This document shows, piece after piece, positions 8,930 through 17,491 of a stretch of 61,707 nucleotides of DNA. Each line of letters starts with the position of its first letter. Position 1 is the first letter of the stretch. The translations under genes and the position numbers were made by a program. A model generated the notes under the pieces. The model made no database searches and was not told the origin of the DNA. It saw only the letters and a list, made by a program, of their open reading frames with translations. This DNA comes from Tsukamurella pseudospumae (GTDB lineage Bacteria > Actinomycetota > Actinomycetes > Mycobacteriales > Mycobacteriaceae), in contig NZ_LSRE01000005.1 in assembly GCF_001575205.1 (NCBI RefSeq), forward strand, positions 1 through 61,707. Direction: 5' to 3'.

Positions 8930-9562
8930 ATGGCGGACACTTCCAGGAACTATCGAGGCGAGCCGAGACATCTGCGCGTGCACGACCGGCGTACCCGGAT
9001 CCTCGATGCCGCGGTCGAGGTGTTCGGCACCGTCGGCTACCGGTCCGCCACCGTCGACGCCGTGTGTGCCGCCGCGTCGTTGTCCAAGCGGTACTTCTAC
9101 GAGTCGTTCGTCGACCGAGAGATGCTGCTGTTGGCCTGTTACGAGCGTTGCGCCGGCGAGATCCACGACGCGATGGTCCGCGCCGCATCGGGCGCGGACG
9201 AATCCATTGATGCGCGACTGCGCGCCGCGCTCGTCGGCTACTTCGGGGCTATCGCGGACGATCCGAGGCGGGCCCGAATCACCCTGCTCGAGATCCTCGG
9301 TGTCGGGCCGGCGATCGATGCGGCGTACTCGGAACAGACCGATGTGTTCGCGGCGTCGGTCGAGGCGCTCGCGTGGACGAGCTTCGCCCAATCGTCGCTC
9401 TCGGCCGCCACCCTTCGCCTCCTCGCGGCGGGGATCGTCGGTGCGGTGACGACCATTGCGCGGCAATGGTTGCTCACCGATCGCGCGGGTGATCAGCGCG
9501 ATCTGGTGGAGTCGTCCTTCGTGCTCGTGTCAGCCGTCTTGGAGCGACTGCCGCGGAGCTGA
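8930..9562 (+). CDS. TetR/AcrR family transcriptional regulator
   Basis: This 210-residue one-component repressor has a TetR helix-turn-helix at residues 20-65 (RRTRILDAAVEVFGTVGYRS followed by SLSKRYFYESFVDREMLL). The remainder is a helical ligand-binding domain of unknown specificity. I chose the ATG at 8930 because the helix-turn-helix then starts at the usual distance; an in-frame start at 8816 would run across the operator. The 3' end overlaps the convergent monooxygenase gene by 33 bp. It probably controls the divergent dehydrogenase. Confidence 0.9.
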   Translation: MADTSRNYRGEPRHLRVHDRRTRILDAAVEVFGTVGYRSATVDAVCAAASLSKRYFYESFVDREMLLLACYERCAGEIHDAMVRAASGADESIDARLRAALVGYFGAIADDPRRARITLLEILGVGPAIDAAYSEQTDVFAASVEALAWTSFAQSSLSAATLRLLAAGIVGAVTTIARQWLLTDRAGDQRDLVESSFVLVSAVLERLPRS

Positions 9563-10735
9563 ATCTGTGCTCACCGGGCAGGTCCCGGTGTATTCGGGCA
9601 GGTCGATGCCGTTGATCGCGCGCTCGATCAGCGACATGTCCCAGTCCTCGGGCTGCACGGCCGGCGCGTCGGGGTCGCGGCTCGCCGCGTTGAGCCGGGC
9701 GATCTCCTGGTTCGCCTCGACGAACGGACGCATCCGCTGCTCGTACCGGGCGAACGCGGTGTCCGGATTCCACTTGGCGGTAGCGAGCTCGCCGGCCAGG
9801 ACGTACGCGCCGACGAGCGCCAGGCCGGTGCCCTGACCGGACAGCGGCGACGAGCTGAACGCAGCGTCGCCGAGCAGCGCCACCCGCCCGTTCGACCAGC
9901 GGTCCATCACCACCTGGGCCACCTGGTCGAGGTAGAAATCGGGGGAGTCGTCGGCGTGCGCGAGGATCTGCGGGGTGAGCCAGCCGTGGCCAGCCATCCG
10001 CTCGTGCAGCAGGTTCTTCTGGGCGGCGATGTCGCGGTGGTCGACGTCGAAATCCTCGGCGGGGAAGGAGAACATCGCCATCGCCCGGGTGGCGTCGTGG
10101 ATGGGCCGCAGGCCGGCGGACCGTCCGGCTTCCTGATACTCGATCAGCCACTCGTCCAGCCCGAACTCGTTGGGCACCGTGTAGAACGCGAGGACGTGGC
10201 CGAGGTGGCGGAGGAACCGCTCGTGCGGGCCGAACACCAGGGCGCGCAGGGACGAGTGCAGGCCGTCGGCGCCGATCACCAGGTCGAACCGGCGGCGGTC
10301 TCCGCCGGCGAAGGTCACGTCGACGCCGGTCGCATCCTGGGTGAGCTCCGCGATCCGGTCGTCGAAGAGGTACTCGACGCGGTCGCGGGTCGCGTCGTGG
10401 AGCACCTGCGACAGGTCGCCGCGGAGGATCTCGATCTCCGCGATGAAGCCGTCGCCGCCGTCGTCATCGGCACGGAAGGTCTCCAGCACGTTGCCATCGG
10501 CGTCGACGTAGTGCGCGCCCGCCGTGGGGGTGCGGGCCGCGCGGACGGGATCGTCGAGCCCCATCCGCCGGATGACCTCCTTGGCCACCCCGCGGGCGTC
10601 CACGGCCTGACCGCCCGGCCGTAGTCCGGGGGAGCGTTCGACGACGGTGACCTCGGCGCCGCGCTCGGCCAGCCAGTGCGCCAGTGCCGGTCCGGCGATG
10701 CTCGCGCCGGCGATCAACACCCTGACACCGCTCAT
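9530..10735 (-). CDS. FAD-dependent monooxygenase (PHBH / Tet(X)-like)
   Basis: This 401-residue group A flavoprotein hydroxylase uses NAD(P)H and oxygen to hydroxylate a small, usually aromatic, substrate. It has the Rossmann GxGxxG variant LIAGASIAGPALAHWLAERG at the N-terminus, the DG motif (VIGADGLHSSLR, about residue 160) and the GD motif (VALLGDAAFSSSPLSGQGTG, about residue 290). The family includes tetracycline- and rifamycin-modifying enzymes as well as catabolic hydroxylases; nothing here decides between them. The 3' end overlaps the convergent tetR gene by 33 bp, and the start faces the AI-2E transporter promoter. Confidence 0.9.
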   Translation of the reverse strand: MSGVRVLIAGASIAGPALAHWLAERGAEVTVVERSPGLRPGGQAVDARGVAKEVIRRMGLDDPVRAARTPTAGAHYVDADGNVLETFRADDDGGDGFIAEIEILRGDLSQVLHDATRDRVEYLFDDRIAELTQDATGVDVTFAGGDRRRFDLVIGADGLHSSLRALVFGPHERFLRHLGHVLAFYTVPNEFGLDEWLIEYQEAGRSAGLRPIHDATRAMAMFSFPAEDFDVDHRDIAAQKNLLHERMAGHGWLTPQILAHADDSPDFYLDQVAQVVMDRWSNGRVALLGDAAFSSSPLSGQGTGLALVGAYVLAGELATAKWNPDTAFARYEQRMRPFVEANQEIARLNAASRDPDAPAVQPEDWDMSLIERAINGIDLPEYTGTCPVSTDSAPRQSLQDG

Positions 10736-10820
10736 ACCGCCCCCTGCTCGCTCGTCCGGATCGCTGCCGGATCATTGCCGGATCGTACTTCCGTATTCCG
10801 GTGGGCGGGCCACGTGCAGC

Positions 10821-10874
10821 TAGGCTTCAGAGATGGCCATGGCGCAGATCAGAACTCCCCGCGGTCGACGATGA
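10821..10874 (+). promoter_or_regulatory. Promoter and 13-codon leaderless leader ORF before the AI-2E transporter gene
   Basis: A TAGGCT -10 (10821-10826) ends exactly 7 nt before an ATG at 10833. That ATG opens a 13-codon frame (MAMAQIRTPRGRR) ending in TGA at 10872-10874, which overlaps the transporter ATG at 10871 (ATGA). The transporter start has no convincing ribosome-binding site, so termination-reinitiation coupling from the leader ORF would explain its translation. Confidence 0.45.
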
Positions 10875-12007
10875 CCGCGAAGTCTCCGGCGACGGATCAG
10901 TCGCGGCCCGGGACCGGTTCCGACACCGTGCCGCCGTCGGTTCGGGCGGCCGCGTCCTGGTCGTGGCGGCTCGTGGTGATCGGGTTCGCGCTGTACGCGC
11001 TGCTCATGGTGGCCGAACGGCTGCAATCCGTGGTGATCCCGTGCGCCCTCGCGCTGCTCGGGGCCGCGCTCCTGCGGCCGCTCGTGGACAAGCTGGAGGG
11101 GCTGGGCGTTCCGCGGTCCCTCGCCGTCGCCCTGTCGTTGATCCTCGCGATCGGCATGGTCGCGGGGATCCTCACGTTCGTCATCGACCGGGTCGTCCAG
11201 GGCGTGCCACTGTTGACCGACCAGGTCGCCGCGTCGATCAAACAGATCCAGGGCTGGATCACGGACGGCCCGTTGCACCTGCGGCAGAACCAGATCGACT
11301 CCATCTCGAATTCGCTGGTGGAGGCGGTGCACAAGAATCAGTCGGCCTTGACATCAGGCGCACTGACCACCGCCACCACCGCCGGCGAGATCGTCACCGG
11401 CGGCCTGCTGATGCTGTTCACGCTCATCTTCTTCCTCTACGACGGCACGGGGATCTGGCGGTTCGTGACACGGGTCATCCCTCGCGGCAGTCGGGAGAAG
11501 GTGCGCGAGGCCGGCCGTCTCGGTTTCGCCTCGCTCGTGGGGTACGTCCGGGCGACGGTGGCCGTCGCCGCGGTCGACGGTCTGTGCATCGGGATCGGCC
11601 TCGCGATCATGGGGGTACCGCTCGCGCTGCCGCTGGGCTCGCTGGTCTTCGTCGGCGCGTTCGTGCCGATCATCGGTGCGTTCGCGACCGGCACCATCGC
11701 GGTCCTCGTCGCGCTGGTGGCGAAGGGGCCCGTCTACGCGCTCATCGCGTTGGGCATCATCGTCGCGGTCATGCAGCTCGAGGGGCACGTCCTGCAGCCG
11801 CTCCTGCTGGGGAGGGCGGTGCGACTGCACCCGCTCGCCGTCGTTCTCGCCATCGCGGCCGGGCTGGTCCTGGGCGGGATCATCGGAGCGCTCCTCGCGG
11901 TCCCTCTGGTCGCCGTGCTCAACACCGCCATTCGCGCGCTGACCGGCGACTCGCACGAGATCGAGGAGGAGCTCGAAGAGGAAGGCGTGCTCGATCCGGA
12001 CGAATAG
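10871..12007 (+). CDS. AI-2E family transporter (PerM/YdiK-like membrane protein)
   Basis: This 378-residue integral membrane protein has about eight hydrophobic segments, starting at residues 25-65. The family signatures GLLMLFTLIFFLYDG and the C-terminal HPLAVVLAIAAGLVLGGIIGALLAVPL are present. The C-terminus is acidic (EIEEELEEEGVLDPDE). The family includes the autoinducer-2 exporter TqsA and Na/H antiporter-like members, so 'AI-2E' is a family label and not evidence of quorum sensing here. The ATG at 10871 is chosen because upstream frame sequence is not homologous, and it overlaps the stop of a 13-codon leader ORF. Confidence 0.88.
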   Translation: MTAKSPATDQSRPGTGSDTVPPSVRAAASWSWRLVVIGFALYALLMVAERLQSVVIPCALALLGAALLRPLVDKLEGLGVPRSLAVALSLILAIGMVAGILTFVIDRVVQGVPLLTDQVAASIKQIQGWITDGPLHLRQNQIDSISNSLVEAVHKNQSALTSGALTTATTAGEIVTGGLLMLFTLIFFLYDGTGIWRFVTRVIPRGSREKVREAGRLGFASLVGYVRATVAVAAVDGLCIGIGLAIMGVPLALPLGSLVFVGAFVPIIGAFATGTIAVLVALVAKGPVYALIALGIIVAVMQLEGHVLQPLLLGRAVRLHPLAVVLAIAAGLVLGGIIGALLAVPLVAVLNTAIRALTGDSHEIEEELEEEGVLDPDE

Positions 12008-12111
12008 TCCGGCGTACGCCGCGATCAACGCACGTCGTAGCTGATCGTCGCCGACGGCTCAGCGCGCCGATGCGCACCACGGACACCGTCGACCTTGAGG
12101 AGATTCGCACA

Positions 12112-12213
12112 ATGGACGACAACCAGCTCGAGCAGATGTACCGACGGCTCATCGACTCCCGCGTTCAGCAGGTGGCCCTGTGCACTCGGCAGCGCGCAGC
12201 GGGCCAGTCGTGA
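12112..12213 (+). CDS. 33-residue micro-ORF translationally coupled to the hydrolase gene
   Basis: An ATG at 12112 with a GAGGAG ribosome site (12097-12102) opens a frame encoding MDDNQLEQMYRRLIDSRVQQ and 13 further residues, an amphipathic, charged helix-like peptide. Its TGA overlaps the GTG of the following hydrolase (GTGA), typical of coupled genes. An in-frame ATG at 12070 would give 47 residues with a coherent helical N-terminus (VDLEEIRTMDDNQLEQ). I do not recognise the peptide; its role may be only to deliver ribosomes to the hydrolase start. Confidence 0.5.
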   Translation: MDDNQLEQMYRRLIDSRVQQVALCTRQRAAGQS

Positions 12214-12977
12214 GCCCGCGCGAAGACGAGGTCGAGGGCATTCCGGTACTGGCGGCGGCGCCATCAGGGGATCCCACTGGGGTCGCCCTGTGGCTCAGCC
12301 ATCTCGGCGGATCCGCTGAGAAGACCTCTCCGCAGCTCGAACGCCTGGCTGACGCGGGAATGTTCGCGGTGAGCTTCGACCCTCCGGCGCACGGCCGGCG
12401 AGGGGGCGGTGATCCGTGGGGGTTCGCCCGATCGGTGTTGGACTCGTTTCGTACCCGGATGTGGCCGCTGCTCGGAAGCACGACGTTGGAAGCACTGCGA
12501 GTCGTCGACTGGGCCCTGCAGCGGTCGGGTGCCGACGGTCCGGTCGTCGCAGGCGGCGTGTCGATGGGTGGCGATGTTGCGGTCGCGCTGGCCGGTATCG
12601 ATCCCCGTGTCCGGAGAGTGTGTGCCCTGGCGTCCACGCCGGACTGGACGCGACCGCACATGCGTCTGCTCGACGACCCCACTCGACTCCTTGATCAAGG
12701 ACACGCCGACAGCTACGCCCAGTGGTTCTGCGACGCGCTCAATCCGAGGGCGAATCTCGATCGGTACCTGCGCCGCGACCTCGCCATCGCCTTTCACAAC
12801 GGCAGCGCCGACCGGCACGTGCCCGCCGACGACGCGATGGCGTTCCGGGCCGCGCTGGCCGCGCGCGAGCCCGACTCCGCAGAGCGGATCACCGTGACGG
12901 TGCACGACGGTGCGGGGCATCTCGACGTCGATGAACGCTTCTACGAACCGGCCCTGACGTTTCTCTGCGCGGGCTGA
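12210..12977 (+). CDS. Alpha/beta hydrolase (dienelactone-hydrolase/esterase-like)
   Basis: This is a 255-residue cytoplasmic alpha/beta-hydrolase-fold protein. The nucleophile elbow is GGVSMGGD (G-x-S-x-G) near residue 118. The acid Asp is probably in the segment HNGSADRHVPADDA, and the catalytic His is in DGAGHLDVDERF near the C-terminus. It has no signal peptide. The GTG start at 12210 overlaps the upstream micro-ORF stop. The substrate cannot be inferred. It converges on marR, with a hairpin between them. Confidence 0.85.
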   Translation: MSPREDEVEGIPVLAAAPSGDPTGVALWLSHLGGSAEKTSPQLERLADAGMFAVSFDPPAHGRRGGGDPWGFARSVLDSFRTRMWPLLGSTTLEALRVVDWALQRSGADGPVVAGGVSMGGDVAVALAGIDPRVRRVCALASTPDWTRPHMRLLDDPTRLLDQGHADSYAQWFCDALNPRANLDRYLRRDLAIAFHNGSADRHVPADDAMAFRAALAAREPDSAERITVTVHDGAGHLDVDERFYEPALTFLCAG

Positions 12978-13060
12978 CGCTCGCCGGTCACCAGTTGCCC
13001 GGACACGGAGCCGATTGCGAACCCTGTCGAACTGCCCATGCGATTCGAAAGAATGCCGGT

Positions 13061-13092
13061 GGATGCGTGCATGTGTTCGTTCATGCGCATCC
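13061..13092. terminator. Hairpin between convergent hydrolase and marR
   Basis: GGATGCGTGCATG pairs with CATGCGCATCC across an 8-nt loop, leaving a 2-nt bulge. It lies in the 144-bp tail-to-tail gap and could stop transcription from both sides. No other feature is seen in that gap. Confidence 0.45.
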
Positions 13093-13121
13093 GTCGATGT
13101 CGCCCGCTGCGGTTCGGGTAT

Positions 13122-13616
13122 TCAGTTGTCTGGAGGGCGCAGGGGTGCCCTGCTGCGCAACTCGGTCGCCGACGTCTCGTGCCGTGCGACGCTCTGCGCG
13201 AGGAATTCGTGGATCGCGGCGAGCTGGGCATCGTCGAACCGTTCGAGGGCGGTGTGCGCCTCAGCGACCCTGTCCTCGAACAGCTCGGTGACGATCTCGA
13301 CGGCGCGGGAGGTGGGGGTTACCAGCACCCGCCGCCCGTGCGTCGGATCCGGCACGCGGTGGACGTACCCGGCGGCGACGAGGCGGTCCGTCATCGTCGT
13401 GACCGAACCGGGAGTGAGGCCCAGGATCCGCGCCAGCTGTCGGACGGGCTGCGGCCCTCGGCGGAACACCGTGTCGAGACAGCGGAGGTCCGTTCGCCCG
13501 ATGCCCAGGTGGTCTGCGAGGGCCTGATCGTCGGCGTCGATCGCCGCCTGCAGGTCGGCCATGCAGCGGCCGATCGCTCGTTCGCGCTCCGAGCGCTCGT
13601 CCTCGACAGGTGTCAT
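13122..13616 (-). CDS. MarR family transcriptional regulator
   Basis: This 164-residue winged-helix regulator has the recognition region QLARILGLTPGSVTTMTDRLVAAGYVHRVPDPTHGRRVLV, including the DxRxxR-like wing. I chose the ATG at 13616 because a TACACT -10 on this strand ends exactly 7 nt before it, predicting a leaderless transcript. The longer in-frame opening would read through the operator. It is divergent from a 58-residue repeat protein gene, with a perfect palindrome between them (13630-13646). It therefore probably represses both itself and that gene. The ligand is unknown. Confidence 0.9.
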   Translation of the reverse strand: MTPVEDERSERERAIGRCMADLQAAIDADDQALADHLGIGRTDLRCLDTVFRRGPQPVRQLARILGLTPGSVTTMTDRLVAAGYVHRVPDPTHGRRVLVTPTSRAVEIVTELFEDRVAEAHTALERFDDAQLAAIHEFLAQSVARHETSATELRSRAPLRPPDN

Positions 13617-13629
13617 TCGATCAGTGTAG

Positions 13630-13646
13630 TGTTTGACTATCAAACA
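13630..13646. promoter_or_regulatory. MarR operator (perfect palindrome TGTTTGACTATCAAACA)
   Basis: Seven-base arms TGTTTGA and TCAAACA flank a 3-nt centre. The site lies directly upstream of the marR -10 (TACACT, reverse complement of 13623-13628) and 29 bp before the ATG of the micro-protein gene. MarR bound here would block both promoters. The compact size fits MarR dimers. Confidence 0.75.
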
Positions 13647-13674
13647 ATGAAGTCGACTAATCGAGGAGAACACC

Positions 13675-13851
13675 ATGACTGCACGCGACGAGCAGCGGTC
13701 CGCCGTCGATTCCGCCCTGGGTGGCGGCCTGTCCTGGATCACGGGCAGGGACTCCGTGAAGCGCGGGCGATCCGCGCTCGACGGTGCCCTCGGGGAATTG
13801 ATCTCCTGGGTCACCGGGCGCGGTGGAAAGAAGGACAAGACCGCCGAGTAG
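13675..13851 (+). CDS. 58-residue micro-protein with an internal tandem repeat, divergent from marR
   Basis: An ATG at 13675 with GAGGAG 6 nt upstream opens a complete 58-codon frame. The protein contains two copies of a roughly 18-residue unit: SAVDSALGGGLSWITGRD and SALDGALGELISWVTGRG, joined by SVKRGR and followed by a basic tail (GKKDKTAE). Each unit looks like a short amphipathic or hydrophobic helix ending in W-(I/V)-T-G-R. It has no signal peptide and no cysteines. I do not recognise a family. The divergent MarR gene and shared perfect operator argue that it is a real, regulated gene. It ends 5 bp before the convergent MBL hydrolase gene. Confidence 0.75.
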   Translation: MTARDEQRSAVDSALGGGLSWITGRDSVKRGRSALDGALGELISWVTGRGGKKDKTAE

Positions 13852-13856
13852 GCGGG

Positions 13857-14462
13857 TCACCAGCCGCGTTCGCGCCACTCCTGAAGATGCGGGCGCTCGG
13901 CCCCCAGGGTGGTGCCCTTGCCGTGCCCGGGATGGACGACTGTGTCGTCGTCGTACCGGTCGAACAGCTTGGCGGTCACGTCGGTGAGGAGGCTGCCGAA
14001 GTCCTCGGGGGAGCCGGTCTTGCCCACGCCGCCGGGGAACAGGCTGTCGCCCGTGAACAGGTGGACGGGGGCACCGTCGAACTCGGGGCGCAGGGCGAGG
14101 GCGATCGACCCGGGCGTGTGCCCGACGAGCTCGATCACGTCGAAGACGAGCCGGCCCACGGTAAGCACCTCGCCGTCGGACAGTGTGCGGTCGGTGGGGG
14201 CGTCGATGCCCGCGGCGTCGTTGACGCCGGCTACCGCGGGCACTCCCAGCCCCTCGCGGACCTCTGCGAGCGCGTACCAATGGTCCAGGTGGCGGTGGGT
14301 GGTGACGATCAGCTCGACCGCGCCGGTATCCCGCGCGAAGTCGAGGATCCGATCGGCCTCGTTGGCCGCGTCGACCAGGAGAGCGCGCCCGGCGGAATCA
14401 CTCACCAGGTACACGTTGTTGTCCATACCGCCGACGGAAATCTGATTGATCGTGGTGGTCAC
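13857..14462 (-). CDS. MBL-fold metallo-hydrolase (glyoxalase II-like, Rv1637c type)
   Basis: This 201-residue metallo-beta-lactamase-fold hydrolase has the metal motif THRHLDHW (H-x-H-x-D-H), GHTPGS, FTGDSLFPGG and the C-terminal VHPGHGKGT. It is cytoplasmic and probably hydrolyses a thioester or similar small substrate. The GTG at 14462 gives the expected start MTTTINQISVGGMDNNVYLV; the frame extends far upstream across uvrA only by chance. It is divergent from uvrA, as in mycobacteria. The uvrA damage promoter lies in the 99-bp gap between the two genes. Confidence 0.92.
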   Translation of the reverse strand: MTTTINQISVGGMDNNVYLVSDSAGRALLVDAANEADRILDFARDTGAVELIVTTHRHLDHWYALAEVREGLGVPAVAGVNDAAGIDAPTDRTLSDGEVLTVGRLVFDVIELVGHTPGSIALALRPEFDGAPVHLFTGDSLFPGGVGKTGSPEDFGSLLTDVTAKLFDRYDDDTVVHPGHGKGTTLGAERPHLQEWRERGW

Positions 14463-14490
14463 GGGCCTCACGTTACCGTGCGCGAAAAAC

Positions 14491-14513
14491 TTGTCAGTGG
14501 GCTTGCATAGCAT
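14491..14513 (+). promoter_or_regulatory. DNA-damage (PafBC / RecA-NDp type) promoter of uvrA
   Basis: TTGTCAGTG (14491-14499), an exact 8-nt spacer and TAGCAT (14508-14513) reproduce the promoter seen at uvrB. The predicted start near 14520 leaves a leader of about 40 nt containing a GGAAGGA ribosome site before the GTG at 14562. Confidence 0.8.
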
Positions 14514-14561
14514 TGATCGGGGCCCGTCTGTGGGCCTGCAAGCTCGAACGGAAGGACGACG

Positions 14562-17420
14562 GTGGCTGATCGCCTGATCGTGCGCGGCGCGCGCGAACAC
14601 AACCTGCGGGGTATCGATGTGGATCTCCCGCGCGACAGCCTGATCGTGTTCACGGGCCTCTCCGGCTCGGGCAAGTCGAGCCTCGCGTTCGACACGATCT
14701 TCGCGGAGGGGCAGCGGCGCTACGTCGAGTCGCTGTCCGCGTACGCGCGGCAGTTCCTGGGTCAGATGGACAAGCCCGATGTCGATTTCATCGAGGGGCT
14801 CTCGCCCGCGGTGTCGATCGACCAGAAGTCCACGAACCGCAACCCGCGGTCGACCGTGGGCACCATCACCGAGGTGTACGACTACCTGCGACTTCTCTAC
14901 GCGCGCGCCGGCACGCCGCACTGTCCCGAGTGCGGCTCGGTGATCGCGCGGCAGACCCCGCAGCAGATCGTGGACCAGGTGCTGGAGATGGAGCAGGGCA
15001 CGCGGTTCCAGGTGCTCGCGCCTGTGGTCCGTACCCGCAAGGGCGAATTCGTGGACCTGTTCAACCAGCTGCAGCTGCAGGGCTACTCGCGTGCCCGGAT
15101 CGACGGGGTGGTGTACCAGCTCAGCGAGCCGCCGAAGCTGAAGAAGCAGGAGAAGCACGACATCGAGGTCGTGGTCGATCGGCTCGCGGTCAAGTCCACG
15201 GCCAAGCAGCGGCTCACCGATTCGATCGAGACGGCCCTGCGGTTGGCCGACGGCATCGTCGTGCTCGATTTCGTGGACCGGGAGGAGAACGACGAGGAGC
15301 GGGAGCGGCGCTTCTCCGAGAAGATGGCGTGCCCGAACGGCCACCCGATCGCGGTGGACGATCTCGAGCCCCGGTCGTTCTCGTTCAACTCGCCGTACGG
15401 CGCCTGCCCGGAGTGCGACGGCCTCGGCGTGCGCAAGGAGGTCGATCCGGAGCTGGTGATCCAGGACCCCACGATGACGCTCGCCGAGGGTGCGATCGCG
15501 CCGTGGTCCGTGGGGCAGAGCGCCGAGTACTTCCTGCGTCTGCTGTCCGGGCTGGGTGACGCGATGGGCTTCGACCTCGACACCCCCTGGAAGGACCTGC
15601 CGGCCAAGGCGCGCAAGGCGGTGCTCGAGGGGTCCGAGCACCAGGTGCACGTGAAGTACCGCAACCGGTACGGCCGCACCCGCTCGTACTACGCCGAGTT
15701 CGAGGGCGTGATGCCCTTCCTGCACCGCCGCCTGGAGTCCACCGAGTCGGAGCAGATGAAGGAGCGGTACGAGGGCTACATGCGGGACGTGCCGTGTCCG
15801 GCGTGTTCGGGCGCCCGGCTGCGGCCCGAGATCCTGGCGGTCACGCTGGACCACCCCCGGTTCGGGGAGAAGTCCATCTCCGATGTCGCGTCGATGTCGG
15901 TGGGGGACTGCGCGGACTACCTGTCCGACCTGAAGCTCGGGGCGCGCGAGGCCGCGATCGCGGGCCGCGTGCTCAAGGAGGTGCAGGCCCGCATCGCGTT
16001 CCTGCTGGACGTGGGCCTGGAATACCTGTCGCTGTCGCGGGCCGCGGGCTCACTGTCCGGAGGCGAGGCGCAGCGCATCCGGCTGGCCACGCAGATCGGA
16101 TCGGGCCTCGCGGGCGTGCTGTACGTGCTCGACGAGCCGTCGATCGGCCTGCACCAGCGCGACAACCGCCGCCTCATCGACACCCTGATACGCCTGCGCG
16201 ACCTGGGCAACACGCTGATCGTCGTCGAGCACGACGAGGACACCATCCGCATGGCCGACTGGGTGGTCGACATCGGTCCGTACGCCGGCGAGCACGGCGG
16301 CAAGGTGGTGCACAGCGGCACGTACAAGGCGCTGCTCAAGAACAAGGAGTCGATCACCGGCGCGTACCTGGCGGGGCGCCGGGCGCTGCCGGTTCCCGCG
16401 GTGCGCCGGCCGATCGACAAGAAGCGGCAGATCAAGGTGGTGGGCGCGCGCGAGCACAACCTGCAGAACATCGACGTGGCGTTTCCACTGGGCGTGCTGA
16501 CCGCGGTCACCGGCGTCTCGGGTTCGGGCAAGTCCACGCTGGTCAACGACATCCTGGCCACCGTTCTGGCGAACAAGCTCAACGGTGCCCGGCAGGTGCC
16601 GGGACGGCACAGCCGGGTGACCGGTCTCGACGATCTGGACAAGCTGGTGCGCGTCGACCAGTCGCCCATCGGGCGCACGCCGCGGTCCAACCCGGCCACG
16701 TACACCGGCGTGTTCGACAAGGTCCGGACGCTGTTCGCGGCCACCACCGAGGCGAAGGTCCGCGGCTATCAGCCGGGACGGTTCTCGTTCAACGTCAAGG
16801 GCGGCCGGTGCGAGGCTTGCACGGGCGACGGCACGATCAAGATCGAGATGAACTTCCTGCCGGACGTGTACGTACCGTGCGAGGTGTGCCACGGCGCGCG
16901 GTACAACCGCGAGACGCTCGAGGTGCACTACAAGGGAAAGAACATCGCCGAGGTGCTGGACATGCCGATCGAGGAGGCGGCCGATTTCTTCGAGGCGGTC
17001 ACGTCGATCCATCGCTACCTCAAGACGCTGGTCGAGGTGGGGCTCGGCTACGTGCGGCTCGGTCAGCCCGCCACCACACTGTCCGGCGGAGAGGCCCAGC
17101 GCGTGAAGTTGGCCGCGGAGCTGCAGAAGCGGTCCAACGGGCGCACCGTCTACATCCTGGACGAGCCCACGACGGGCCTGCACTTCGAGGACATCGCGAA
17201 GCTGCTCCTGGTGATCGACGGGCTGGTGGACAAGGGCAACTCGGTGATCGTGATCGAGCACAACCTGGACGTGATCAAGACCGCCGACTGGATCATCGAC
17301 ATGGGCCCCGAGGGCGGCAGCGGGGGAGGCACCGTCGTCGCGCAGGGCACACCCGAGGACGTGGCCGCGGCTCCTGATTCCTACACAGGCACCTTCCTGA
17401 AAGAGGTTCTGGCCACGTAG
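14562..17420 (+). CDS. uvrA: Excinuclease ABC subunit A
   Basis: UvrA is the 952-residue ABC-type damage sensor of nucleotide excision repair, and it loads UvrB. Two ATPase modules are visible: Walker [10 protein letters not shown] (about residue 31) and GVSGSGKST (about 645), with signatures [12 protein letters not shown] and [12 protein letters not shown] and Walker B segments ending DEPS and DEPT. The zinc modules show CPNGHP...CPEC and CEAC...CEVC. Length is normal. The GTG start follows GGAAGGA. It shares a damage promoter type with uvrB. The next gene, nrdH, has its own NrdR-type promoter. Confidence 0.98.
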   Translation: MADRLIVRGAREHNLRGIDVDLPRDSLIVFTGLSGSGKSSLAFDTIFAEGQRRYVESLSAYARQFLGQMDKPDVDFIEGLSPAVSIDQKSTNRNPRSTVGTITEVYDYLRLLYARAGTPHCPECGSVIARQTPQQIVDQVLEMEQGTRFQVLAPVVRTRKGEFVDLFNQLQLQGYSRARIDGVVYQLSEPPKLKKQEKHDIEVVVDRLAVKSTAKQRLTDSIETALRLADGIVVLDFVDREENDEERERRFSEKMACPNGHPIAVDDLEPRSFSFNSPYGACPECDGLGVRKEVDPELVIQDPTMTLAEGAIAPWSVGQSAEYFLRLLSGLGDAMGFDLDTPWKDLPAKARKAVLEGSEHQVHVKYRNRYGRTRSYYAEFEGVMPFLHRRLESTESEQMKERYEGYMRDVPCPACSGARLRPEILAVTLDHPRFGEKSISDVASMSVGDCADYLSDLKLGAREAAIAGRVLKEVQARIAFLLDVGLEYLSLSRAAGSLSGGEAQRIRLATQIGSGLAGVLYVLDEPSIGLHQRDNRRLIDTLIRLRDLGNTLIVVEHDEDTIRMADWVVDIGPYAGEHGGKVVHSGTYKALLKNKESITGAYLAGRRALPVPAVRRPIDKKRQIKVVGAREHNLQNIDVAFPLGVLTAVTGVSGSGKSTLVNDILATVLANKLNGARQVPGRHSRVTGLDDLDKLVRVDQSPIGRTPRSNPATYTGVFDKVRTLFAATTEAKVRGYQPGRFSFNVKGGRCEACTGDGTIKIEMNFLPDVYVPCEVCHGARYNRETLEVHYKGKNIAEVLDMPIEEAADFFEAVTSIHRYLKTLVEVGLGYVRLGQPATTLSGGEAQRVKLAAELQKRSNGRTVYILDEPTTGLHFEDIAKLLLVIDGLVDKGNSVIVIEHNLDVIKTADWIIDMGPEGGSGGGTVVAQGTPEDVAAAPDSYTGTFLKEVLAT

Positions 17421-17491
17421 GGACGCCGCCCGCTTGGGGATGGTCCTGTGGATGCGCGGTGGAGCGATTGTGGACGCCTGTGGAACGCAAT

